From: Providencia sp. PROV188
Lineage (GTDB): Bacteria; Pseudomonadota; Gammaproteobacteria; Enterobacterales; Enterobacteriaceae
DNA length: 64,000 nt
Assembly (NCBI RefSeq): GCF_027595165.1
Contig: NZ_CP097292.1
Location: forward strand, 81,400 to 145,399
Direction of reading: 5' to 3'
Below the pieces are notes generated by a model, which was given only the letters and a program-made list of their open reading frames with translations, ran no database searches and had not been told where the DNA came from. Of the stretch, positions 1 through 8,608 are shown one piece after another; within the stretch, counting starts at the first letter, position 1, and the number at the start of each line of letters is the position of its first letter. The position numbers were made by a program, and so were the translations under genes.

Positions 1-608
1 ACATCAACACCTTGAACCACAGACGGTAAGATAAACTCACTAAGCAACTCGTCTCGAGTCACATTTTGAAGCATAGCCTGAGCGGCCGTTGTTTCAACAG
101 AGCCAATGGACTGCATATGGTCTAAAAACATCGTTGCTGATGCTTGAGGATCGAGATCGATAACAAGGATCCTTAAATCTTCAAATATAAGATGCGGATG
201 TGTTCTCAATGCATGCGCAAGAGATACCGTACTTACCGTTTTCGATACCCCCCCCTTTAAATTACCAATAAAAAAAGTAAACGCTTCGGAATATCGGTCT
301 CGATATTTTGGGATCCCACGATGGTGATAAATATCAACAATATTTTGGATAGTCATCGCATATTTCGATGATGTCCCCGCCTGTCTTTTTTCAAACTCAT
401 AGCCAAGCGCCTCCATCTCATTCACCGCATAATCGACGCTGGCACGAGTCAATTTTGGTAATTTAGCGACTGCCGCTTTGGAGAATACTTGATAATATGT
501 CGTTTCATTCAACTCTTCTTTTTGAGATTGGATCTGAGTAGTTAAAGACTGCAGTAATTTTATAGAACGGCCAGCAATTTTATTAAATTGATTATTTTGC
601 TTAATCAC
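1..608 (-). CDS. parA: P1-type ParA partition ATPase, N-terminal part (runs off window)
   Basis: This is the first 202 codons of a type Ia plasmid partition ATPase; the C-terminus lies outside the window. Residues 1-100 form the N-terminal DNA-binding extension seen in P1 and F ParA/SopA. A deviant Walker A motif (KGGVSKT) lies at residues 118-124, and a Walker A' strand (LVIDLDPQ) follows. The start is GTG at 606-608, with AAGGA about 8 bases upstream. From memory the protein is very close to P1 ParA along its whole visible length. ParA binds ATP and segregates plasmid copies together with ParB, and it represses its own promoter. parB should follow, off the window to the left. This is one of three partition loci seen here. 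Confidence 0.93.
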   Translation of the reverse strand, partial: MIKQNNQFNKIAGRSIKLLQSLTTQIQSQKEELNETTYYQVFSKAAVAKLPKLTRASVDYAVNEMEALGYEFEKRQAGTSSKYAMTIQNIVDIYHHRGIPKYRDRYSEAFTFFIGNLKGGVSKTVSTVSLAHALRTHPHLIFEDLRILVIDLDPQASATMFLDHMQSIGSVETTAAQAMLQNVTRDELLSEFILPSVVQGVD

Positions 609-1467
609 CTAGAGTTCCTTTTTATGCAGCATTTTAGATTTAACCTAATATTCCTACATACTGAACGCCTTGTAAACATTATTTATGAAAAATTTATTCA
701 CCACCGCACAAAAACAACATACATAGTTGATTTTTAAGGAGAAATAAGATCGTTCACCTTGGGTTTCACGTTGAAATCACCAATATTTAAGAATGAAATA
801 ATCATCAGTCAATTGAAAGATTAAATGTTTTCTTTTCGATTATTCTACCTTAAAAAACAATAGGCAAATAATTATATTAATATCTATTGATGAATAAGAA
901 GTCACGCAGAGAAAGGCATTTCATGACGAGAATAAATATATTTTTTTATTTTAACAGGTAGGTTATCTCTTTTCAGGAAATCTAAAGTAAAAAAAAATGG
1001 TTCTAAAAAAATTGACATACTGTAATATTGAGACTAGCCACCGCACATCTCGATGAATCATTCGCTCCCCTCTCCTCCCCTCCGTTTAACAAAATTAATT
1101 TTTGTTGTCACTAAAAAATAAATTCAGATAAAAATGGAATATAGGCATCCTTGTCACAAAATAGGCGCGTAATAGTAATACTCCCAAAAACCGGATAAAC
1201 GCTGAGAAGAATATGATCAGGTCACAGGAGGACCGAGAGAAGATAGAAGATAGAAGATAGAAGATAGAAGATAGAAGATAGAAGATAGAAGATAGAAGAT
1301 AGAAGATAGAAGACAGTTAAACTAAAAACGGACACATGACATCAGTAATTTCACCATTTAATAAATTCAGTAACCAACTGAATTAAAAGAGGTTAATGAT
1401 TAAACATGGATTAATTTCAACTTGAAATCACCATCATGATAAACACTTAACGTCTTCTTGATCTTAT
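609..1467. other. AT-rich intergenic region between parA and the recombinase
   Basis: About 860 bases without a convincing gene. It should contain the parA promoter and operator, which in P1 lie directly upstream of parA. It also holds the 7-bp tandem array annotated separately. The recombinase gene ends at the right edge of the stretch. No tRNA, IS end or long inverted repeat was recognised. Confidence 0.5.
1239..1315 (+). repeat. 7-bp tandem repeat (GAAGATA), ten perfect copies plus one variant
   Basis: GAAGATA is repeated ten times without interruption from 1239 to 1308, followed by GAAGACA at 1309-1315. The array is on an open, non-coding stretch upstream of parA. Possible roles are an iteron-like or centromere-like protein-binding array, or a slippage-prone microsatellite. 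The unit lacks GATC, so it is not the Dam-methylated heptamer of the P1 origin. No function can be assigned from sequence alone. Confidence 0.9.
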
Positions 1468-2193
1468 CTACCTAAATGAAATATCAAAATGCAGCATTGC
1501 ATCCAAGGTGAAAATTTTGGTGTAAACATCCGTTGAGCTGGATTTTTTATGCCCCAAATACGCCTGAATAACTTTAAGGGGGACCCCATTAAAAATAAGG
1601 TGCATAGCAAAACTGTGTCGAAAGGTTTTGCACGTGATCGGCTCAACAACATACGAAATCCCCTTGGCTTCCGCCTGCTCAACCGCAGCGCGCAACCAAT
1701 TACGAACCGTATTATCACTTTGGATCGGCCAAATCTGGCTTTGGTTTTTTAACCTCATCGTCGCAAAATAGCTTTTCATTAACTGCACATAGTCGGGATC
1801 AAACAAAGCCACCACGCGTTTAGCTCGTGGTTTGACTTTATTTTTTGTAATGATATTTTTGGGTTCACGTTGTTTTAACGTACGTAACACCACAAATGGC
1901 GTGTCCTCATCAAGATAAAAATCCCCTTTCGTCAATGCCAATGCTTCATGAATGCGCGCTCCCGTATTCCATAAAGTCTCAATTAACGTACGCTGATGCA
2001 GATCCGGAATAAATTGCAACAGTTGATTGATTTCTGGTGCCAATAAATATTTAGGGCAATCGAGCTCTGCCGCAATCGCCAAATTTCGTAATTGCCGCGC
2101 ACGCTCTAAATGCCCCTTTTGTAAAAGGGCTTGAGATTGGCGCTGCAAAATTGATTTACCACTTTCAGGACTGACAGGAAAAAAAGCAGACAT
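1468..2193 (-). CDS. Tyrosine recombinase, ResD-like plasmid multimer resolvase
   Basis: A 241-residue tyrosine recombinase. The catalytic residues are visible: R80 in the GARIHE motif, R192-H193 in KTFRHSF, H215 in LGHKK and the nucleophile Y224 in DVYTK. Box II has Lys189 where most family members have His. Size and N-terminal sequence recall the F-plasmid D protein (ResD), which resolves plasmid multimers at a site near an origin. Here it would serve plasmid stability together with the nearby parA. The resolution site is not identified; the AT-rich region upstream (2194-2760) is the likely place. It could instead belong to an integron-like or phage-derived integrase group. Confidence 0.8.
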   Translation of the reverse strand: MSAFFPVSPESGKSILQRQSQALLQKGHLERARQLRNLAIAAELDCPKYLLAPEINQLLQFIPDLHQRTLIETLWNTGARIHEALALTKGDFYLDEDTPFVVLRTLKQREPKNIITKNKVKPRAKRVVALFDPDYVQLMKSYFATMRLKNQSQIWPIQSDNTVRNWLRAAVEQAEAKGISYVVEPITCKTFRHSFAMHLIFNGVPLKVIQAYLGHKKSSSTDVYTKIFTLDAMLHFDISFR

Positions 2194-2766
2194 AATACAT
2201 CACCTTAATAATCACCACTCTAATAATTACAATTAATATTATCACCCATTAAAACCAAATGAGACGCGGTAACAAAAGATCGCGCACTCGCGCCTGACGC
2301 TCATCAGATCCTTTCATCTTTTGGGCCGATTTTTGCCTCTGCTGAATTTAGGTATTATTGTCTTTTTTCCCTTAAACCGCAATAAGTTACACAACATGGA
2401 AAATATCGCCCATTCAAATAAACAAGATATAGTGAAGATCCTTACAACGATTACACTAAATAAGGGAAAATATGCGAAACACGTTATTTGCGGAGAATGA
2501 CGGTAAAGCGCAATAATAAAAAATACGAATAATTGATTAAAAAATAGACTTCACAGGACTTATTAAGAGAGGATATCTAACCACCTCTAATGTATTTCAT
2601 TAAATAATGGCAAAAATGGCTTAAAATCGATTATAGGAAGATTTAGCTATGTAAGACTTCTTTTGAAGAAATTGAGGTGTTAACTTGTGAACAGCCTGAT
2701 TGTAGTCGAAGAAAAAGACCGGTTGAGATGATTGACAGGAAAAACATGAAAGAACGATTGATATCG
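2194..2766. other. AT-rich gap upstream of the recombinase gene
   Basis: About 570 bases with no convincing gene. It is AT-rich and could hold the recombinase promoter and its recombination site. An open frame on the + strand at 2677-2892 is antisense to the fic remnant and is not supported as a gene. Confidence 0.4.
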
Positions 2767-3359
2767 CTACCGAGGATTTACCGCCGAAGTAAAAATCGCA
2801 ATCAATGGCTTAAGATCAAGATAAACACCCGCAATATTTGCATCTATCCAGTGCTGTTGAGAAATGGCAGACCACTTTATGTCATAGCCTAAACAAAAAG
2901 CATTTCTTCAAAAAAGAAACGTAATGTCCGCCCATTTCTTTCTCGAAAAGGATGAAGTAGATTAAGCTCACAAAATAAATGGGCTAAATCTTTAATTAAA
3001 TCAGCAAGATTTGAATGGCATTCTAAATTTGGGATGGTATTAAAAAGCTTTATTGCTTCAGGTTCAATTCTTGAAAAAGTACAAAAACGGGTATTACCCT
3101 TTGAAATATCGATATCCCTAACCTTACCTGCCCACGCATATAGGTCTTGAAAGAGATAAAAATGCAAAAACTTTAAATGAGAAAAATCGAATTGTGAAAG
3201 GAGCGATAGTTCACTTTGATATGAAAGGAATCGCGCAGTTGTAAAAGCAATTTCAGCTTCTTCAAGAAGCTCTATATCTTGTATATTTAGAACATTGATA
3301 AGAATATCTGTGCCAAGATAACAATAGGAATCCTGGCCTATGCCATATTTATCGCGCAT
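2767..3359 (-). pseudogene. fic: Fic-domain AMP-transferase toxin, frameshifted near its 3' end
   Basis: The first 156 codons read as a Fic protein: an N-terminal region like E. coli Fic, then the Fic motif as HPFRERNGRTLR, where the usual Gly of HPFxxGNGR is replaced by Arg. The frame stops at 2889 after FFFEEMLF. A one-base shift at this point continues the protein as LGYDIKWSAISQQHW and on to a stop at 2767-2769, giving a full-length Fic of about 197 residues. The break lies in a T-rich run. Fic proteins modify targets by AMP transfer and are held by a small antitoxin. The partner gene overlaps the start codon here. The toxin is probably inactive, unless the indel is a sequencing error. 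Confidence 0.8.
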
Positions 3360-3495
3360 ATTTGCGTTTTAGCTCTGAAATGGAAAGTTTTTTTTCCTTA
3401 TTTTTCAAAACAATACCTTCATATGAAAGGCTCACTCGATAGTTTTCCAAAGACGTAGAAAACTTAGCTTTAGTCACAAATGTCGTCGTTCTCAT
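3349..3495 (-). CDS. Small YhfG-like antitoxin for Fic
   Basis: A 48-residue basic protein (begins MRTTTFVTKAKF, ends ELKRKYAR) whose gene overlaps the fic start by 11 bases. Position, size and C-terminal sequence match the YhfG family, the antitoxin encoded just ahead of fic in E. coli. ATG is at 3493-3495 with GAGG upstream. It would bind and block the Fic active site. Since fic is broken, the antitoxin may now be dispensable. The assignment rests mainly on gene order and size. Confidence 0.6.
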   Translation of the reverse strand: MRTTTFVTKAKFSTSLENYRVSLSYEGIVLKNKEKKLSISELKRKYAR

Positions 3496-3626
3496 CGCTC
3501 ACCTCTTCAAAATATTCCTTAGAATTATAAGATAAAGTAAGTATAACATAAAATAGTCATCGCTTTATCTCTAACCCTAGAAAATCTTTCGCCCTATATT
3601 TTTCATTAAGAATAATTATAGATAAT

Positions 3627-4079
3627 TTAATTTCTATTTTTTCTATATTTATTCATTTTCAAATAAATCATTTTTCTTGCATCATAACTTATTAATATTG
3701 TAATTATTTTTGAAAATAAATAAAAGAGTACTAAAGATAAAAATGCACTGATAAAACCAAAAAACCATCTTTGTTTTTTTATTAAATTATTAATGTAATC
3801 TATAGAAGCCTTATCATTAAAAGCATCAAAAACTAAATCTACTGATTTTTTTGAAAACCTCACTGAAAATTCATCTTTATCACATTGTTCTTTGGTAATG
3901 TGCCAATCCTTAGCATCATTTTTGATAAAATTATATTCTACCGCCTCATGGCTATTAAACCAAAAGCACCCAGTGTCATCAAACTTGATCAACCCAGCTG
4001 GTTTTACTGCTATTGTAGTGCTCGTAGAAAAAAACGCTATTATAATTAATAGAAAAAATATACTGAATGGGATCAGAAT
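3627..4079 (-). CDS. Hypothetical exported membrane protein of a truncated gene pair
   Basis: Unrecognised, very AT-rich gene. The part from TTG at 3992 encodes 121 residues, with a C-terminal hydrophobic segment (FFGFISAFLSLVLFYLF) followed by a basic tail. Reading further upstream in frame adds about 29 residues that look like a signal peptide (IFFLLIIIAFFSTST), so the real start is probably near 4079. An ATT codon there overlaps the stop of the upstream gene by two bases and has AAAGGT about 10 bases before it, but no ATG, GTG or TTG is available. The overlap suggests translational coupling with the truncated gene at 4073-4364. Confidence 0.5.
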   Translation of the reverse strand: MLIPFSIFFLLIIIAFFSTSTTIAVKPAGLIKFDDTGCFWFNSHEAVEYNFIKNDAKDWHITKEQCDKDEFSVRFSKKSVDLVFDAFNDKASIDYINNLIKKQRWFFGFISAFLSLVLFYLFSKIITILISYDARKMIYLKMNKYRKNRN

Positions 4080-4364
4080 GTGTATTTTTTTACCTTTAGA
4101 TATTCAATAGAAAAACAAAACCTTAGCTTTGAAATAACTTTAAAGTCTAATTCATATATTTTAACCCACGATTCAAATTTATATTTTTGCCTTTTCGATA
4201 TTGCATTCATATTATAATCATAATTGAATTTTTCAACTTCTTTTATATCAGATAATAAATCATCATTACTTTCAACGTTATGTCCAGTCCAAAATCTAAA
4301 AAATCTATCTGATATCGAAAAACCTGATTTTGCTTTGTTTTTTATAAACCAAATAGAACAGTTG
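4073..4364 (-). pseudogene. C-terminal remnant of an unknown gene cut by the IS91-like element
   Basis: An open frame without a start encodes about 95 residues (contains FSISDRFFRFWTGHNV, ends KVKKYTF). Its 5' part is missing: at about 4361-4364 the sequence passes into the left end of the IS91-like element. It is followed directly by the gene at 3627-4079. The protein is not recognised. It shares the very low GC of its neighbour, unlike the IS. Confidence 0.5.
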
Positions 4365-5700
4365 CCCGCCTATGGCGGGAGCTAAGACTCTGTCACAGTA
4401 GCACTTTATTCAAACAACTTCACTCGCTATAATCCCTCAATGCACATACCACGACCCGCAAAACTTCTCTTTCAGATTGATGATGGCTGGGATCAATTAC
4501 TCATTAAAAACGGTCATGCCGTTCCCGAGTGGACTAAGCTCGTCATCGAACGGATGCTCGCTTGCGGGACAGGGGCTATGGGCGTTCACCGTTATTGTTG
4601 CGCTTCGCCTGCCTGCTCTCATACAAAATATTTCTGCCAAAGCTGCAAAAGTAAAGGATGTAGTGCCTGTGGCATGAAGGCCACAGAACAATGGATTGCC
4701 GAGCAACAACACATTCTCCCCGACTGTGAATGGCAACATATTACCTTCACCATGCCCGACAAACTCTGGCCGGCTTTTACCAACAACTGGCCACTACTCA
4801 ACCAACTTTTCGCCTGCGCCGCCAATACCCTGTTGAAATGGGCAAAAAAACTCGGTATCGAAATCGGCTTGTTTGTCGCCCTTCATACTTACGGTCGTCA
4901 ACTCAACCAACATCCTCACATTCATTTATCGGTGACTCGCGGGGGACTCTGCCTCAAACACGGCATCTGGCGCCCCATTTTCTTCAAAAAGAAAATCGTT
5001 GAGCGTTACTGGCGTCAGGCCATCATTACCTTATTACGGGAAAACTACGCAACATTGAATTTACCAATGACTGGCTTCGAGCACATCCGTGATTACCGCG
5101 AATGGTGCCAATTTATTGAAGCTCAGTACCAGCGACGCTGGAAAATTCACTTCGCTAAAAAAAACTCGAAACCCCCGCCAAAACGTCAATTATCTTGGCC
5201 GTTACCTGAAACGACCGCCGATAGCCGCTTCAAAATTACGTCATTACACCGGGGGGCGGTCGTTCATCATTATTTTGACCACCGAACTGGGCGCCATCGC
5301 ACACAACGACTGAGTCAGGAAGAGATGCTATGGCGTTATATCAGTCATATCCAGTCTCGCCATTTTAAAATGGTCCGATATTACGGCTTTCTGGCCTATC
5401 GAAAGCGGGGGGCTTTATTACCGAAAGTGTATGAAGCGCAGGGGATGATAGTGAAAGCTAAGCCACAAAAACCGGGCTTTGCATCACTGATGAAGCAATT
5501 TACGAATGTGGATCCATACCAATGTGTGTTGTGTGGGAGCCGAATGGTTTTTAATTGTGCAGAGGCGGGGCTTCGAGCCGAAGCGTTATTAGACATGCGT
5601 CGTCAACAATTTAAAACTGAGCGATGGTTACAACAAGCGGCATAGGGATGTTCCGCTTAAAATTCAGTTAATCGTATACTAAACATCCAAATAATGAAAA
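4361..5700 (+). mobile_element. IS91-like element
   Basis: The element is defined by its HUH transposase gene and by disruption of the gene ending at 4364. A short hairpin, CCCGCC-tat-GGCGGG, lies at 4365-4379 near the presumed left end. The right end is somewhere between the transposase stop (5645) and about 5700; no inverted repeats or target duplication are expected for this family. Exact ends need comparison with an empty site. Confidence 0.65.
4440..5645 (+). CDS. IS91-family HUH transposase with two compensating frameshifts
   Basis: A 401-residue rolling-circle transposase. An N-terminal zinc-finger-like cysteine cluster (CCASPAC...CQSCKSKGCSACG) and the HUH motif (QHPHIHLS) are visible, and the C-terminal part (RHFKMVRYYGFLAYRKRG; CVLCG) is typical. 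Between 5157-5164 (run of eight A) and 5251-5256 (run of six G) the main frame reads non-family sequence. The +1 frame there gives NYLGRYLKRPPIAASKL, the conserved block that holds the catalytic tyrosine in this family. So about 30 residues including the likely catalytic Tyr are frame-shifted and then restored. The enzyme is predicted inactive unless the homopolymer lengths are misread. Confidence 0.85.
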   Translation: MHIPRPAKLLFQIDDGWDQLLIKNGHAVPEWTKLVIERMLACGTGAMGVHRYCCASPACSHTKYFCQSCKSKGCSACGMKATEQWIAEQQHILPDCEWQHITFTMPDKLWPAFTNNWPLLNQLFACAANTLLKWAKKLGIEIGLFVALHTYGRQLNQHPHIHLSVTRGGLCLKHGIWRPIFFKKKIVERYWRQAIITLLRENYATLNLPMTGFEHIRDYREWCQFIEAQYQRRWKIHFAKKNSKPPPKRQLSWPLPETTADSRFKITSLHRGAVVHHYFDHRTGRHRTQRLSQEEMLWRYISHIQSRHFKMVRYYGFLAYRKRGALLPKVYEAQGMIVKAKPQKPGFASLMKQFTNVDPYQCVLCGSRMVFNCAEAGLRAEALLDMRRQQFKTERWLQQAA

Positions 5701-5728
5701 TACAGGGAATAACTTATCGATAAAATAG

Positions 5729-5923
5729 ATGATCTGTCATCTGCATAGCGGGCAATGGTTAGGCAAAAGTGACATTCAGTCTCCTAACCATGAACGTGCG
5801 GCTGAAGAACTAGGCGTGAGCGTGCGAAGTTACAAACGTTATGAAAAAGCGCAAAACATCGCTAAACTCATTGAGCTAGCGACGTTTGCGTTAAGCACAA
5901 AAATGACAAAGGAAATAGGGTGA
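5729..5923 (+). CDS. Small helix-turn-helix protein, possibly a fragment
   Basis: A 64-residue frame whose middle (ERAAEELGVSVRSYKRYE) looks like an XRE-type helix-turn-helix with a conserved tail. The N-terminus has no recognisable start context and lies just after the IS91-like element, so the gene may have been cut or fused there. Weakly supported. Confidence 0.4.
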   Translation: MICHLHSGQWLGKSDIQSPNHERAAEELGVSVRSYKRYEKAQNIAKLIELATFALSTKMTKEIG

Positions 5924-5925
5924 GA

Positions 5926-6873
5926 CTACTGCAGGGAAATGAGCTCTTCGCGGCTTAAACCGGTACTCTCAATGATAAGATCAAGGCTAACACCGTTCTT
6001 GAGCAAGTTACGCGCCATATCCAGTTGACGCTGATGTGCAAGCAGTCGTTCTTCTTCTCTACCTTTCTCGATACCAAGCTCAATGCCTTGCTGCAGGCCT
6101 TCTTGACGGCCTTTATCTTGTAAGCGTTGTGCTATATTCACAATAACCTCCTGATGCTTATCTGCCTGTTCACTCAATTGCTGGACAATATGTTCAAAGT
6201 TGGGGGAGTCCAGTGCAATGAACAGATAATTGAGGATAGTGACGATGTCGTTATCATCATTATACTGTTGATTGAGCGCTTGTGCCAATAGGGGGATAAC
6301 CTTATCAAATTCATCCCGCAAATATTTGTGCTTCATCGCCAGCTCCATCACGGCCACTTTACGATGATTGACCAACTCATTATCATCAATCACCGTCACA
6401 TCAACCAACGGGAAAGGTTGGGTATACAATTCATTGGCCATATCTGGTAACGGAAAGCAATCGGTCCACAATTGAGAATAGGGGTAGGGTGAACGACCAC
6501 CATGATAAAACAGCACCGGCACTACTAACGGTAACGTTTTATGCCCTTGCTGAAGATGTTGGTTCATGGCTAAGAAAGCATAGTGCATAAGTCTCCAGGC
6601 CATTAGTTTATCGGGCGTCGACTGGTGCTCGACGAGAAGGTAAATATACCCTTCACCTTCGGTGGTTTGCACCGAATAGAGCACATCGGATAATCGAGAT
6701 CGCAGCTGTTTGTCTATAAACGAGGAATTTGTGAGTGCCAGCGTACTGAAATCGCATAACGCTTTAATATGCTCAGGCAGATGAATGTCAAAAAAATCTT
6801 TTGCGCTGTCAACCTGCGTCATAAACCCTTTAAAAGCCGCATCATGTGCCGTCGGCGTGTGCTTAGGTTTCAT
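5926..6873 (-). CDS. Rpn-family recombination-promoting nuclease (transposase_31 / YhgA-like)
   Basis: About 315 residues with the family's opening (TPTAHDAAFKGFMT), the conserved block SDVLYSV followed by YIYLLVEHQS, which holds the PD-(D/E)xK nuclease residues, and the PVVPVLFYHG-type segment. A glutamine/glycine-rich linker (QGIELGIEKGREEERL) and a C-terminal helical repeat (LSREEL) are also typical. These proteins were once called transposases; E. coli RpnA-E are endonucleases that promote RecA-independent recombination. GTG at 6888 and ATG at 6873 are both possible starts. The ATG fits family N-termini better. It is transcribed alone and lies downstream of the small HTH frame on the other strand. 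Confidence 0.82.
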   Translation of the reverse strand: MKPKHTPTAHDAAFKGFMTQVDSAKDFFDIHLPEHIKALCDFSTLALTNSSFIDKQLRSRLSDVLYSVQTTEGEGYIYLLVEHQSTPDKLMAWRLMHYAFLAMNQHLQQGHKTLPLVVPVLFYHGGRSPYPYSQLWTDCFPLPDMANELYTQPFPLVDVTVIDDNELVNHRKVAVMELAMKHKYLRDEFDKVIPLLAQALNQQYNDDNDIVTILNYLFIALDSPNFEHIVQQLSEQADKHQEVIVNIAQRLQDKGRQEGLQQGIELGIEKGREEERLLAHQRQLDMARNLLKNGVSLDLIIESTGLSREELISLQ

Positions 6874-6888
6874 TATTCTATCACTCAC

Positions 6889-7187
6889 TCCTCACTAAAG
6901 ACTGTACATCATAACGCAGAATCGATTTTCAGTCCGTTTTTCGACGCTCAATGTTCACGTTAAGCCCAATTTGCCTTTTCGCCCATACATTTAATGAATT
7001 TAATCATACGATTTCAATGAATTAGTAAGTTCATGGACGATAAATAATAAATCACATTCCTTTTCGTCCAGGTCATCATGTCAATCAAATCACGTAAAAT
7101 GTTAACCTTATTCACCAAACGGTCAGGTGATTCAACAAAATTGACACTTATTCATGTCTAAGTGATAAACCATTCAGCAGACTGGCT
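6889..7187. other. Gap with no recognisable gene
   Basis: About 300 bases of AT-rich sequence between the Rpn gene start and the end of the small membrane-protein gene. It should hold the Rpn promoter and the terminator of the finO transcript. No clear hairpin was picked out. Confidence 0.3.
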
Positions 7188-7418
7188 TTACATTTCATTC
7201 CATAATCGGGGAGCTGGCGATTGCATGATAATCAGTGTCACGGTTAATAAAATAAAACAAAAGACCAACGTGTTTAGATATTTATCCGACCCGCCATGAA
7301 GACGTGAATGCAGATACACAAATAACATCAAGCAAAACACAATAACTTGCGTCGTCATCAAAATAATAAACACACTTAACTCCTCTGACGGATGTACATT
7401 ATCGGAGCTAACATTCAT
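7188..7418 (-). CDS. Small two-helix membrane protein downstream of the finO cluster
   Basis: 76 residues with two hydrophobic segments (about residues 16-36 and 48-65). It begins 3 bases after the stop of the DUF2913 gene, so it is probably the last gene of the finO-DUF2913 transcript. No family recognised. Confidence 0.6.
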   Translation of the reverse strand: MNVSSDNVHPSEELSVFIILMTTQVIVFCLMLFVYLHSRLHGGSDKYLNTLVFCFILLTVTLIIMQSPAPRLWNEM

Positions 7419-7421
7419 TTT

Positions 7422-8042
7422 CTACCGAGATAGCAACAACGTATAGTGTGGTAAATTTTCATCGAACTGGCCGCAAAGATGGTGTTGTTTGATGACCTCG
7501 CTAAATTGTTCTTTATCACCCAGCACCCAAAAATTCACCGAGTTAACCTGTTTTCCATCATCACTAAACCCTGCGGTTAAGGCAGTCTGAGTGACATAGA
7601 AGGTGGTGGTTCCGGTTAGCATCGGTTTTTTCGTGATCAGTTTTTGCCAACGGTCATCACTGAGTACTACACTATTCCACCCTAAATCTTTGAGCAGCTC
7701 AGTCGCGTAGGTTAAGCGAAATAAATCACTTTGGCAGGCAATATCACAACAACACGAACGCCACAGATATTCTAACCGCGATTTCAGTTTTGAGGTCATT
7801 AACCGTTGTTGACCAAGGTTGATAAGCCATTCAAAATCATGGACGACACAGCGATGAAACCGTTTTTGTTTCAGGGCTGTTTGTAGCCAACGAAGCAGAA
7901 AAAGATTTTCAGATTGGGCGTTTCGAGCCGCTTTTCCATCCCATTGGGCCAGTTTAAGCGCGACTAAAGCGGCAAAGGCTAATTTACCCAGCCAACGATT
8001 CTTTTCTTCAACGGTAATCGGGGAATTAGAAGTCTTGGTCAT
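7422..8042 (-). CDS. DUF2913 family protein
   Basis: A 206-residue protein with the family's opening pattern (LAFAALVALKLAQWDG, then ENLFLLRWLQTALKQKRF). DUF2913 proteins are common next to finO on enterobacterial plasmids; their function is unknown. Its start overlaps the finO stop by 4 bases, so the two are probably translated together. The family call is from memory. Confidence 0.7.
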   Translation of the reverse strand: MTKTSNSPITVEEKNRWLGKLAFAALVALKLAQWDGKAARNAQSENLFLLRWLQTALKQKRFHRCVVHDFEWLINLGQQRLMTSKLKSRLEYLWRSCCCDIACQSDLFRLTYATELLKDLGWNSVVLSDDRWQKLITKKPMLTGTTTFYVTQTALTAGFSDDGKQVNSVNFWVLGDKEQFSEVIKQHHLCGQFDENLPHYTLLLSR

Positions 8043-8608
8043 ACGATTCGTGATTGTTGTTTAGCCAGTTTTTGAATACGTTTCAACGTATCGGCGACAT
8101 CCAACTCGGTGACAGTGCCATTCGGTTGACCGTCTTTATCATAACGTGCCGCGCCAGGCATAATCGTGGTGCGGTATTTCACACTGTGGCTAATGGTCGC
8201 AAGGCTGCGTTTCAGCTTTTTAGTTGAAATCGGCAACTCACGAGCTTTTTTATCCGCAAATAAGGCTTCACGTGTGCCAACCGCCATCGGTCGAAGTTGT
8301 CCATTGGGAAAAAGCTGTGGCCAATAGGCTGAGAGATTCGAAATAGCTTCCTCTAAAGGGAGATGTTTTTTTGGCGGCGTCGGCGGGATCACTTTTTTTT
8401 CTAACCGGATGACAACCGCTTTCTGTTTTTTCGCCGGCGGAGGGGGCACTTTTTTAGACGGTTGCGGTTGCACTGTTTTGGCGGGTTTATGGGGTTTACG
8501 CTGTGTATTGACCACGACCTGTTTACGGCGACGTTGAATAACCAGTTCAGTACTTTCCGACTCTTTTTCTATCGTCGGACGTTTTAACGTCAGTGTTTTG
8601 CGTTCCAT
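8039..8608 (-). CDS. finO: FinO/ProQ-family RNA chaperone, fertility inhibition protein
   Basis: 189 residues: a basic, proline-rich N-terminal tail (about 1-85), then a ProQ/FinO domain with PLEEAISNLSAYWPQLFP, RPMAVGTREALFAD and VKYRTTIMPGAARYDKDG. FinO stabilises the antisense RNA FinP and helps it pair with the traJ leader, which represses transfer. A FinP-like RNA is present at 40375-40455, so the fertility-inhibition pair looks complete. In F-type plasmids finO lies at the end of the tra operon after traI and traX. Here repA sits between traI and finO, and traX is absent. Confidence 0.92.
   Translation of the reverse strand: MERKTLTLKRPTIEKESESTELVIQRRRKQVVVNTQRKPHKPAKTVQPQPSKKVPPPPAKKQKAVVIRLEKKVIPPTPPKKHLPLEEAISNLSAYWPQLFPNGQLRPMAVGTREALFADKKARELPISTKKLKRSLATISHSVKYRTTIMPGAARYDKDGQPNGTVTELDVADTLKRIQKLAKQQSRIV

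Noticed and set aside
1239..1315. CRISPR-like array
   Set aside because: Units are 7 bases and directly adjacent, without spacers; it is a simple tandem repeat.
2677..2892. + strand ORF of 71 codons
   Set aside because: It is antisense to the 3' part of the fic gene that appears after correcting one frameshift.
5089..5313. Separate + strand gene of 74 codons
   Set aside because: It is the ancestral frame of the IS91 transposase between two homopolymer indels, not a separate gene.
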